The position numbers and the translations under genes were made by a program. This document shows, in pieces, positions 25,227 through 34,721 of a stretch of DNA of 64,000 nt. Within the stretch, counting starts at the first letter, position 1, and every line of letters starts with the position of its first letter. The DNA comes from Burkholderiaceae bacterium (GTDB lineage: Bacteria > Pseudomonadota > Gammaproteobacteria > Burkholderiales > Burkholderiaceae_E): positions 20,003-84,002 of the forward strand of contig JADJVQ010000032.1 of assembly GCA_016710525.1 (NCBI GenBank), read 5' to 3'. The notes beneath the pieces were generated by a model. That model ran no database searches, had not been told where the DNA came from, and was given only the letters and a program-made list of their open reading frames with translations.

Positions 25227-26603
25227 GTGAGCGCCCGCGCAGCCTTGGCGGCGGGCCTGCTCGGCCTGCTGCTGTCCCTGAGCCCCGACGTGCTCGCGCA
25301 GACCCCGCCGGGCTCTGCCGCGCTGCCGGGCGCCTCCGCGCAATCGCCCCTGCCCCTGGGAACGATCCTGGCCCGGGCCCGCGAGGCCGTCGCACGTGGC
25401 CGCGCCGCCGACATGCTCGGCCTGCTCGAGGCCCAGTCGCAGTGGTATGCCGGATCGCCCGAATTCGACTACCTGCTGGGCCTGGCCGCGCTGGATGCCG
25501 GCAAACCCGGCGCCGCGATCCTGGCGCTCGAACGGGTGCTGGCGATCCAGCCCGGGCACCTGCCGGCGCGTGCCGAAATCGCCCGGGCCTACCTGGCTGC
25601 CAAGGAGCCCGAGGCGGCCCGCCAGCAGTTCGAGGCGGTCGCGAGCCAGCCGATTCCGCCCGAAGTGCGCCGGATCATCGACACCTATCTGTCGGGCATC
25701 AGCCGGGCCAGCGCGGCGAGCCGCGCGCAGACCAGCGGTTTCGTCGAGCTCGCGATCGGTTGGGACAGCAACGTCAACCTGGGCAGTGCGAGCTCGCAAT
25801 GGCTGCTGGCAGGGGGCATCAGCGTCGTGCCGGAGCGGGTCAGCCAGCCCTCTTCCAGTGCGCAATCGACGGTAAACGCGGGGTTTTCCTGGCTAGTTCC
25901 GATCGGCGGCACATGGCAGTGGATCGGCGGGGCTCAAGTTTCGCACCGAGCCAATCCGGCCGCGCATACACTCGACGCAAGCACCTTGGACCTCAATACG
26001 GGCCTGGGGTGGCGCACCGATTGCCACACCGCCAACATGCTCGCTCAATACCAGCACCTTCGCCTTGCGCAAGACAGTTTCCGCGACGCCGCCGGTCTCC
26101 TGATCCAGTGGCGGTGCGACGTTTCGTCGCGAACCCAGCTCGGGCTCTACGCACAGGCGGCCGACTTCTCGTTCGCCCAGCAGGCCGTGCGTGACGCCCG
26201 GCGCGTGCAGGCCGGTGCAACCGCCGCCGTCGTATTGCCTCTGGCCTTCGAGGCGGTGCTGGTCGGCACGGCCTATGCCGGCAACGAAACACCCCGTGCC
26301 GACGTCGAACAACTTCAGTACCGATTCCATGGCGTGCGGGCCGCGCTGAACCTGGCGCCCGCGGGCAACTGGCGCTGGTCGGCGGCCGTGTCGTGGGAGT
26401 CGCGCCAGTACGCCGGTGCCGAGCCCCTGTTCGACCAGAAGCGCCGGGACCGCCAGCTCGAGGTGAGCCTGAGCGCTGAACGAACGCTCGATCGCCATTG
26501 GTCCCTGATCCCGCAGGTCAGCGCGGTGCGCAACGACTCCAATCTCGCCCCCAGCGACTTCCGACGCGGCCAGGCCCAGTTGGCCTTGCGTTATCGGTTC
26601 TGA
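25227..26603 (+). CDS. Slam-like outer-membrane protein (DUF560, type XI secretion)
   Basis: Predicted outer-membrane translocator of 458 residues starting at GTG 25227. A signal peptide (AALAAGLLGLLLSLSPDVLA) is followed by TPR-type helices at ~45-155 (DYLLGLAALDAGKPGAAILA, RAEIARAYLAAKEPEAARQQ). Then comes a beta-barrel from ~165 ending in LRYRF, a typical OMP terminus. The N-terminal TPR plus C-terminal barrel with FVELAIGWDSNVNLGS is the architecture of the surface lipoprotein assembly modifiers that move TbpB-like proteins across the outer membrane. The next gene, two bases on, encodes a protein with a TbpB-like C-terminus, which fits a transporter-cargo pair. The family call is by pattern, not by search. 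Confidence 0.8.
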   Translation: MSARAALAAGLLGLLLSLSPDVLAQTPPGSAALPGASAQSPLPLGTILARAREAVARGRAADMLGLLEAQSQWYAGSPEFDYLLGLAALDAGKPGAAILALERVLAIQPGHLPARAEIARAYLAAKEPEAARQQFEAVASQPIPPEVRRIIDTYLSGISRASAASRAQTSGFVELAIGWDSNVNLGSASSQWLLAGGISVVPERVSQPSSSAQSTVNAGFSWLVPIGGTWQWIGGAQVSHRANPAAHTLDASTLDLNTGLGWRTDCHTANMLAQYQHLRLAQDSFRDAAGLLIQWRCDVSSRTQLGLYAQAADFSFAQQAVRDARRVQAGATAAVVLPLAFEAVLVGTAYAGNETPRADVEQLQYRFHGVRAALNLAPAGNWRWSAAVSWESRQYAGAEPLFDQKRRDRQLEVSLSAERTLDRHWSLIPQVSAVRNDSNLAPSDFRRGQAQLALRYRF

Positions 26604-26605
26604 AA

Positions 26606-29600
26606 GTGCCCGCCTCTACCCGCAGGTCGGGGGAGTGCACCCGACCGGCTCGCCAACTGCTGCCTTCGAAATGGGCCAGCGCCACGCGTCAGCTGACCGG
26701 GGCGGCACTGGCGCTGTTCATGCTCCAGTTCACCGCACAGGTCCTGGCCCAGGACGCCCGCGCGATCATGGTCACTGGCGAAGTCCAGCTGCTGCGCGAA
26801 CTCGGCGGCACGAGTTCGCGGTCCGCCTTGGCCATTGGCCAGGACATCCGGGTCGGCGATCTCGTGGCGACCGGCGGCCAAGGCCGCGCCCAGCTTCGCT
26901 TCAGCGACGGAGCGGTCGTTTCGATGCAGCCGGGCACACAATTCCGGATCGACGAATATCAGTTCGATGCATCCCGCCAGCGCGGGTTCTACAGCCTGCT
27001 GCGAGGCGCGATCCGCACCTCGTCCGGTGCGATCGGCAAGCGCCATCGCGACGACTACCGGCTGCGCACGCCGACCGCCACCGTCGGCATTCGCGGCACC
27101 TTGTACTCGGCCGAACAAACCGTCTGCGACCCGATGTGTTCGCCCGGCCCGCGCGAGGGATTGCGGGTTGCGGTTGTCGAGGGACGCATAGCGGTTCGCA
27201 GCGAAGTGGCCGAAATCGAGGTTGGCGCGGGCCAATCGGCGGTGGTCGATTCGCCGGCAAGCACGCCGCGACTCACCGACGCGGGACCGGTACTGGCCCC
27301 GCCGGCCCTGGCGAGCCAGCGTACGGGCGGCCTGGCGCCACCTGAATCGGCCGCGACGGCCACTGGCCGTCCCGAAACCGCGGGCGCACCGAGCCGCGCG
27401 CTGCGGGTCGCGATCAATGGCAAGACGGATGTGCGAGACGACTCGAAGCGCGGCGCAACGGCCGGCACCTCGGACGAGGTGATCGAGCCCGGCTCCGAGG
27501 GCAATGCCGAGGACGGTTCCTCTGCACGCTGGCGGGACAGTCCACTCGCCGCAGCAGCCGAATCGTCTCGTCTGAATGGCAGCGGCGAGGATCCAGCCGA
27601 ATCCGAATCCTTCCGCGCGGGCCCGGCTGCGAATCCCGGGCTGATCAGCCTTGCCGGCGGATCGAGCGTTTCTCCAAGTGCCGCCCGCGGATCGGATGCC
27701 CATTTGAGTGTCGTCGCGCCCCTCGCCCTCACGTCGGGCGGTAGTGGCCCGGGAAGCCCGGGCGCCGGTGGCGAGGCGGTCGGCGCGAATGAAAGCGGCT
27801 CGCAGGCGAACGCGCCCGGCGGGAGTTCGCCCGCTGGTGGTTCGCCCGCTGGTGGTTCGCCTGCTGGTGGTTCGGCCGCGGGGGGAGCGACAACCGGGAT
27901 TCCGGCGACAGGCGCGGTCGTCCCAGGTGGGTCGACCGCGACCGGTGCGCTTGAAGGCGGGGCAACTGAGCAAGGTTCGACCCCAGGCGGCTCGACGACC
28001 GGAAGCCAGACTGCGGGCGGTTCGACCGCGGGGGGTTCGACTGCGGGCGGCTCACCCTCGGGCGGTTCCACTGCCGGTGGCTCCACTGCGGGTGGCCCCA
28101 CTGCGGGCGGCTCGACGCCGGGTGGATCGACGCCGGGTGGATCGACGCCGGGTGGATCGACGACCGGAGGCTCGACGGCTGGGGGTTCGACCTCGGGTGG
28201 CTCGGCCTCAGGTGGATCAACCACTGGCGGTTCGACTGCAGGCGGCTCAACCTCGGGTGGTTCCACGGCGGGCGGCTCAACGCCGGGTGGATCGACAACC
28301 GGAGGCTCAACGGCTGGGGGTTCGACCTCGGACCACTGGAGGTTCGACTTTAGGCGGCTCAGCAACGGGTGGCTCCACTGCCGGTGGCTCCACTGCGGGC
28401 GGCTCCACTACGGGCGGCTCCACTACGGGCGGCTCAACGCCGGGTGGCTCGACGGCTGGGGGTTCAACCGCAGGAGGTTCGGCCTCAGGTGGTTCAACCA
28501 CTGGCGGTTCGACAACCGGCGGTTCGACTGCAGGCGGTTCGACTACAGGCGGCTCAGCATCGGGTGGTTCCACTGCGGGCGGCTCAACGCCGGGTGGATC
28601 GACGACCGGAGGCTCGACGGCGGGGGTTCAACCTCGGGTGGTTCGGCCTCAGGTGGTTCAACCACTGGCGGTTCGACAACCGGCGGTTCGACTGCAGGCG
28701 GCTCAACCTCGGGTGGTCCCACCGCTGGCGGCTCAACGCCGGGAGGCTCGACGACTGGAGGCTCGACGGCTGGGGGTTCAACCGCGGGTGGTTCGGCCTC
28801 AGGTGGTTCAACCACTGGCGGTTCGACAACCGGCGGTTCGACCGCAGGCGGCTCAACCTCGGGTAGCTCCACGGCGGGTGGTACGGCAACGGGTGGTTCC
28901 ACTACCGGTGGTTCCACGACCGGTGGCTCGACAGCAGGTGGCTCAACGCCGGGTGGCTCGACGACCGGAGGCTCGACGGCTGGGGGTTCAACCGCGGGTG
29001 GTTCGGCCTCAGGTGGTTCAACCACCGGCGGTTCGACAACCGGCGGTTCGACCGCAGGCGGCTCAACCTCGGGTGGTTCCACCGCTGGTGGCTCCACTGC
29101 GGGCGGCTCAACGCCGGGTGGCTCGACGACTGGAGGCTCGACGACTGGGGGTTCAACCGCGGGTGGTTCGGCCTCAGGTGGTTCAACCACTGGCGGTTCG
29201 ACAACCGGCGGTTCGAGTGCAGGCGGCTCAACCTCGGGTGGTTCCACCGCTGGTGGTTCCACCGCTGGTGGCTCCACTGCGGGCGGCTCAACGCCGGGTG
29301 GCTCGACGACTGGAGGCTCGACGACTGGGAGCTCGACGGCTGGGGGTTCAACCGCGGGTGGTTCGGCCTCAGGTGGTTCAACCACTGGCGGTTCGACAAC
29401 CGGCGGTTCGACCGCAGGCGGCTCAACCTCGGAGCTCCACGGCGGGTGGTACGGCAACGGGTGGTTCCACTACCGGTGGTTCCACGACCGGTGGCTCGAC
29501 AGCAGGTGGCTCAACGCCGGGTGGCTCGACGACCGGAGGCTCGACGGCTGGGGGTTCAACCGCGGGTGGTTCGGCCTCAGGTGGTTCAACCACTGGCGGT

Positions 29601-32103
29601 TCGACAACCGGCGGTTCGACCGCCAGCGGCTCAACCTCGGGCTGGTGGTACAACGGGTGGTTCCCGGGTCCTGGTGGTCTCGACAGCCGGTGGCTCAACG
29701 CCGGGGGCCGACCCGGAGGCTCGACGGCTGGGGTTCAACCGCGGGTGGTTCGGCCTCAGGTGGTCCAACCACCGGCGGTTCGACAACCGGCGGTTCGACC
29801 GCGGGCGGCTCAACCTCGGCGGCTGGAGCAGCTGGGGGTTCAACCGGGTGGTTCGACAGGCGGCGGTTCGACAGCCGGCGGTCGAGTGGCTCGGTGGTTC
29901 ACGCGGTTTCCACCGCGGGTGGCTCCACTGCGGGCGGCTCACCCGGGGGCTCGACGACAGGCTCGACGACTGGAGGCTCGACGGCTGGGGTTCAACCGCG
30001 GGTGGTTCGGCCTCAGGTGGTTCAACCACTGGCGGTTCGACAACCGGCGGTTCCACCGCCGGCGGCTCAACCTCGGGTAGCTCCACGGCGGGTGGTACGG
30101 ACAGGTGGTTCCACTACCGGTGGTTCCACGACCGGTGGCTCGACGCAGGTGGCTCACGCCGGGTGGATCGACGACCGGGGCTCGACGACTGGGGGGTTCA
30201 ACCACGGGTGGTTTCGGACTCAGGCGGTTCAACCACTGGCGGTTCGACAACTGGCGGTTCGACCGCGGCGGCTCAACCTCCGGTGGCTCCGCGGGTGGTA
30301 CGGCAACAGGTGGTTCCACCGGTGGCTCCGGCGGCTCAGCGCAGGTGGCTCAACCACCGGAGGCTCGACGGCTGGGGTTCGACCGCGGGTGGTTCGACCT
30401 CCAGGTGGTTCGCCACCGGCGGTTCGACGGCCGGCGGTTCGACGGCAGGCGGCTCGACCTCGGTAGCTGGCTCGTGGACGCAGGTGGTTCCTCTACCGGT
30501 GGTTCGACCGGCCAGCCAGGTGGCTCGACGCCCAGGCGGCTCGACGACCGGAGGCTCGACGGCTGGGGTTCGACCGCAGGTGGTTCGACCTCAGGCGGTT
30601 CAGCCACTGGCGGTGGCACCTCAACCTCGGGTGGCTCCACCGCAGGGGTGCACCGGTGGTTCCACTGCCGGCAGGTGGCTCCTCCTCAGCGACGGGTGGC
30701 CCGACGACCGGGCTCGACTGCTGGGGTTCAGCCTCGAAGTGAGTTCCGCGGCGGTTCGACAGCCGGCGGCTCGACGCCGGGTGGATCGACAGCCGGGGCT
30801 CGACAGCCGGGGTTCAACCACTGGTGGTACGGCCTCAGGTGGTTCAACCACTGGCGGTTCGACAACCGGAAGTTCGACTGCAGGAGGCTCGACAGCGGGA
30901 GGCTCGACAGCGGGAGGCTCGACAGCGGGAGGCTCGACGACCGGGGGCTCGACGACCGGGGGCTCGACGACCGGCGGATCGACTTCAGGCGGATCGACGA
31001 CGAGTGGTTCGACCTCCGATGACGATTCGTCGGGTGGCTCGACGAAGAATGGCGTGCCCACCGAAAACTCCGCATCGGGCAGTTCTACGAATTCAGGCGG
31101 TTCGACAAGAGATAGTTCGTCCTCGGGTAACTCGACTTCCGGCCACTCGACGTCCAGCGGATCGAGCTCAGGCTCGACGAAACGGCACCCCACCGACAAT
31201 TCAGCCGCTGGCTCCACCTCCGGCAGCTCCACCTCCGGCAGCTCGAACTCTGGCGGCTCAACCGAGGGCAGCGGCTCCGCTTCGCGGGGCGGATCCTTCT
31301 CGGATCCGTATGCCCCCCTGGCCGCGGGCGTCGATGCCGCCAGCCGACTGCGGGTCGACCTGGTGCAGATCCCCGGCTTGTCGTCAGTGCAGTTCACGGG
31401 CGGCTCCGCTGCGATCGCGCTGGATGACGACCTGCGGCTGCGGTCGATCGGCGCGTGCCCGTGGCTGGCCTGCTTGTCGCGCGGCACGGCGGGCATCGCC
31501 GATGCGGGCGCCGACACCCATGTCAGCTGGGGACGCTGGACCAGCGGCAATGCGGCCGTCCATGTGCTCGGGATTCCAGCGACCCTGGCGCTGAACGACC
31601 GGCAAGGCATCCACTATCTGGTCGGTGTGCCGACCGCCAGCATGCCGACCTCCGGCACCTTTTCCTACAGTCTGCAGGGCGCGACCCGGCCGACGGTCAG
31701 CGACGGATCGATGGCGCCCGGCAGTTTCCAGGCCCACGCGACCGTTCAGTTCAGCACGGGCCAGCAGACTCGCATCGGTCTGAATGCCAAAGTCGAGATG
31801 CCTGCCTTCTCGGTGACCTTCATCGCGCCCTTGTCCGCGACGGGGGCCAATCGTCTGTCGATGACGAGCGCCACCGAGTTCTCCGGCACGCTCGGCGCGA
31901 CCCTCAGCGCATCCCACAGCGCCCTCGCGGGCGCGGCGGCGATTGCCCCCGCCAATTGCCCGGCGGGCGGCTGCAGCGTCCAAGTCCAGGGGGGCTTCTA
32001 CGGGCCTGCCGCGGCGCAGATGGGTCTGGGCTATACCATCACGGGGGCAGCCGGCGGGAATCGTACAATCTCGGGCGTGGGCGTTCTGCAGAAAGGCCCG
32101 TGA
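26606..32103 (+). CDS. giant FecR-domain GGSTx-repeat protein with TbpB-like C-terminus (frame broken in repeats)
   Basis: Putative secreted or surface cargo of the preceding Slam-like protein, ~1,830 residues if the frame were continuous. I use GTG at 26606, two bases after the upstream stop. A Sec signal (GAALALFMLQFTAQVLA) has no lipobox. A FecR domain follows (about 50-190: AIGQDIRVGDLVATGGQGRA, TPTATVGIRGTLYSAEQ). Then come an acidic linker, the Gly-Gly-Ser-Thr repeats (27820-31015), a Ser-rich acidic linker, and a ~260-residue C-terminal domain. That domain ends in a beta-rich segment with GGFYGPAAAQMGLGYTI, the pattern of TbpB-type barrels (FFGP...LGG). Two cysteine pairs may form disulfides. 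The frame is 2 mod 3 at the start and 1 mod 3 at the end, with switches near 28330, 28625, 29435 and several in 29640-30800. Confidence 0.7.
27820..31015 (+). repeat. 15-bp coding tandem repeat (GGSTx array)
   Basis: About 3.2 kb made almost entirely of 15-bp units encoding GGS-T/A-x (x = T, A, P or S). Units are grouped in higher-order blocks of roughly 165-195 bp: a recognisable block containing GGSASGGSTTGGSTTGGSTA recurs near 28490, 28790, 28990, 29155 and 29350. The 27830-29430 part is well preserved. From 29640 to about 30800 the units are punctuated by small indels that switch frame repeatedly, and after 30805 they are regular again. Confidence 0.92.
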
Positions 32104-32195
32104 CCGTCCCAAGGATGCGGTCGGAACCTGATCCGACTCGTTCACCCAGGTTCGCACACGGCTTGGCGGGCACCCCGCCAACCGGAAAGCAGCCA

Positions 32196-33278
32196 GTGAA
32201 GCCACGCAGCATCGAGTTCCACCTCGACCCCGCCGACAACCAGCGCCTCGCCAACTTGTGCGGGGCCCTCGACCAGAACCTGCGCCAGATCGAAGAAGCC
32301 TTCGACGTCCGCATCCTGCGACGCGGCGACCAGTTCACGCTGGAAGGCGCCCCGGCACGCACCAGAGCCTGCATGGGTGCACTTTCGCACTTCTATGGGC
32401 TGGCTGCGCAGGCGCTCTCGCTGGACCAGATCCAGCTGGGCCTGGTCGAGCTTCGCACGGCGCCCGCGTTGCCCAACGATTCAACGCCGCCGGAGATGAT
32501 CCAGAAAACCCCGAGCTCGGCTGCCGGCGCGACGGGTTCCGCCACGCCCGCGACGCCCGGCGCTGTGCGAGTCCAGCCTGCCGCGATCGCTGGCGGTCCG
32601 TCGACCGACGACACCTCGCCGGTCCTGCACACCCGGCGCACCGACCTGCAGGGACGCACACCGCGGCAGCGCGAGTACCTGCGCCATATCTTGTCGTACG
32701 ACATCACCTTCGGCACCGGCCCTGCCGGCACGGGCAAGACCTACCTCGCCGTCGCCTGCGCGGTCGACGCGCTCGAGCGCGACGCGGTCAAGCGCATCGT
32801 GCTGACTCGCCCCGCCGTGGAGGCAGGCGAGCGGCTGGGCTTCCTGCCGGGGGATCTGGCTCAGAAGGTCGACCCCTACCTGCGCCCGCTGTACGACGCG
32901 CTTTACGACCTGCTCGGCTTCGAGCGCACCGCGCGCATGTTCGAGAAGCAGGCCATCGAGATCGCGCCGCTGGCGTACATGCGCGGCAGGACCCTGAACC
33001 ATTCGTTCATCATCCTGGACGAGGCCCAGAACACCACGCCCGAACAGATGAAGATGTTCCTTACCCGTATCGGTTTCGGCTCGAAGGCGGTCGTGACGGG
33101 CGACACCACGCAGGTCGACCTGCCGCGCGGCCAGGTCTGCGGCCTGGTCGAGGCAACCCAGATCCTGAACGGTGTACGCGGTATCGCCTTCACCCGATTC
33201 GACAGCAGCGACGTGGTCCGCCACCCGTTGGTCGGCCGCATCGTCGACGCGTATGAGCGCGCAGCCGCATCGCGCTGA
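32196..33278 (+). CDS. phoH: PhoH-family ATPase
   Basis: PhoH-like P-loop ATPase of ~360 residues, linked to RNA metabolism and regularly encoded with ybeY. Walker A GPAGTGKTY is near residue 174 and Walker B FIILDEAQN near 270. The N-terminal region IEFHLDPADNQRLANLCGAL and KH-like segment NLRQIEEAFDVRILRRGDQF match Burkholderiales PhoH. A GTG at 32196 preceded by GGAAAG is my start; the in-frame ATG at 32115 would add 27 residues without homology. Its 3' end overlaps ybeY by 26 bases. Confidence 0.92.
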   Translation: MKPRSIEFHLDPADNQRLANLCGALDQNLRQIEEAFDVRILRRGDQFTLEGAPARTRACMGALSHFYGLAAQALSLDQIQLGLVELRTAPALPNDSTPPEMIQKTPSSAAGATGSATPATPGAVRVQPAAIAGGPSTDDTSPVLHTRRTDLQGRTPRQREYLRHILSYDITFGTGPAGTGKTYLAVACAVDALERDAVKRIVLTRPAVEAGERLGFLPGDLAQKVDPYLRPLYDALYDLLGFERTARMFEKQAIEIAPLAYMRGRTLNHSFIILDEAQNTTPEQMKMFLTRIGFGSKAVVTGDTTQVDLPRGQVCGLVEATQILNGVRGIAFTRFDSSDVVRHPLVGRIVDAYERAAASR

Positions 33279-33777
33279 GCCTGGCGCCCGCTCCCGCGTC
33301 GAGCGGCCCGCGCTCAGCCTGTCGCTGCAGCTGGGCAGCCGGATCGGCGAGTGGCCGATCGCGCGGGCACGCCTGCGCCGCTGGGTGCAGATCGCACTGG
33401 AACGCGACGCGACCCTCACGATGCGGCTGGTCGCGCGCGCCGAGGCGATCGCCCTGAACCAGGCGTACCGGGGCCGGGACTACGCCCCCAACGTGCTGAC
33501 CTTCGAATACGGCGAGCAGCCCGGCCCGCGCGATTCGGGCCCCCGCTGCACGGCCGACATCATCCTGTGCCTGCCGGTGCTGCGCGCCGAGGCGCGTGCG
33601 CAACACAAACCCCTGATCGATCACCTGGCGCATCTCGTGATCCATGGCGTGCTGCACGCGCAGGGCTACGACCACCAGAACGAGCACGACGCCGCGCGCA
33701 TGGAGGCGCTCGAGACACGTCTGCTCGCGCGGCTTCGCATTGCCGATCCCTACGCGCCGCGGCGACCAGCCAATTGA
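33253..33777 (+). CDS. ybeY: endoribonuclease YbeY
   Basis: Zinc-dependent endoribonuclease for 16S rRNA 3'-end maturation and ribosome quality control. Length 174 residues. The metal site HGVLHAQGYDH (H-x3-H-x5-H) is near residue 131, and the fold-defining NVLTFEY and ADIILCLPVLRAEA strands are present. Start at ATG 33253, inside the end of phoH, indicating coupling. Followed by corC after 55 bases. Confidence 0.95.
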   Translation: MSAQPHRAEPGARSRVERPALSLSLQLGSRIGEWPIARARLRRWVQIALERDATLTMRLVARAEAIALNQAYRGRDYAPNVLTFEYGEQPGPRDSGPRCTADIILCLPVLRAEARAQHKPLIDHLAHLVIHGVLHAQGYDHQNEHDAARMEALETRLLARLRIADPYAPRRPAN

Positions 33778-33832
33778 GCAGTGCCGGCCAGTTCGGGTAT
33801 CCTGCCCGTTCCCCAACTACTTTCTGACGTCC

Positions 33833-34717
33833 ATGTCGGATGCCCCGTCGAGTGGCGAGCCCAAGCGCTCACTGCTCGAACGTCTTTCGGCGCTGCTGCT
33901 GCGCGCCCCTGAAGACCGCGAACAACTGCTGAGCCTGCTGCGCACTTCGCACGAACGCGAACTGCTCGATGACGATGCCCTGTCGATGATCGAGGGCGTG
34001 CTCCAGGTGGCTGAACTGTCGACGCGCGACATCATGGTGCCGCGCTCTCAGATCAAGCTGATCGACATCAGCCAGGCATCACGCGAATTCCTGCCGCATG
34101 TCATCGCCACTGCGCACTCGCGTTTTCCCGTGTACGACGGTGACCGCGACAACATCATCGGCATCCTTCACGCCAAGGATCTGCTGCGCCTGTTCGCCGA
34201 CGATCCTCCCGGCGTGAAGGCGCTGGTGCGGCCCGCGATGTTCATTCCGGAGTCCAAGCGCCTGAACGTGCTGTTGCGCGACTTCCGCGCCAACCGGCAG
34301 CACATCGCGATCGTCGTCGACGAATACGGCGGCGTGGCGGGACTGGTCACCATCGAGGACGTGCTCGAACAGATCGTCGGCGAGATCGAGGACGAGTTCG
34401 ATTTCGACGAGGACGCCGACCACATCGTGGCCATCGAGCCAGGCGCGAACGGAGCGCGATATCGCGTGCGGGCCATCGCCGAAATCGGTGCGTTCAACGA
34501 ACGGTTCGGCACCCGGTTTCCCAATGACGATTTCGACACGGTCGGCGGGCTGGTGACCGAACACTTCGGCCGCGTTCCGCGGCGCGGCGACGAAGCAGTG
34601 CTCGACGGGCTGCGCTTCGAAGTGCTGCGAGCCGACCCGCGCCAGGTTCACCTGCTGATGGTCGAACCCCAGCCATCGGGCAAACCGCCCGACCCATCCA
34701 CCGGCCACCCGGGTTGA
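33833..34717 (+). CDS. corC: CorC/YbeX-type CBS-domain protein
   Basis: Protein of 294 residues (MSDAPSSGEPKRSLLERLSA) with two CBS domains: DIMVPRSQIKLIDISQ... with HSRFPVYDGDRDNIIGILHA, and VDEYGGVAGLVTIEDVLEQI. A C-terminal CorC/HlyC transporter-associated domain follows (RYRVRAIAEIGAFNERFGT, TVGGLVTEHFGRVP). It is cytoplasmic and lacks the DUF21 membrane part, so this is the YbeX/CorC form, associated with magnesium/cobalt homeostasis and ribosome-related functions. It is part of the conserved phoH-ybeY-corC-lnt run; lnt starts 4 bases after its stop. Confidence 0.94.
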   Translation: MSDAPSSGEPKRSLLERLSALLLRAPEDREQLLSLLRTSHERELLDDDALSMIEGVLQVAELSTRDIMVPRSQIKLIDISQASREFLPHVIATAHSRFPVYDGDRDNIIGILHAKDLLRLFADDPPGVKALVRPAMFIPESKRLNVLLRDFRANRQHIAIVVDEYGGVAGLVTIEDVLEQIVGEIEDEFDFDEDADHIVAIEPGANGARYRVRAIAEIGAFNERFGTRFPNDDFDTVGGLVTEHFGRVPRRGDEAVLDGLRFEVLRADPRQVHLLMVEPQPSGKPPDPSTGHPG

Positions 34718-34721
34718 GCTG

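Noticed and set aside
27055..29698. Long minus-strand open frames rich in VEPPAVEPP
   Set aside because: They are the antisense reading of the GGSTx repeats; a 15-bp periodic coding repeat keeps all frames open. No start signals or non-repeat domains.
27820..31015. CRISPR array
   Set aside because: Units are contiguous 15-bp coding repeats without unique spacers, and no cas genes are present.
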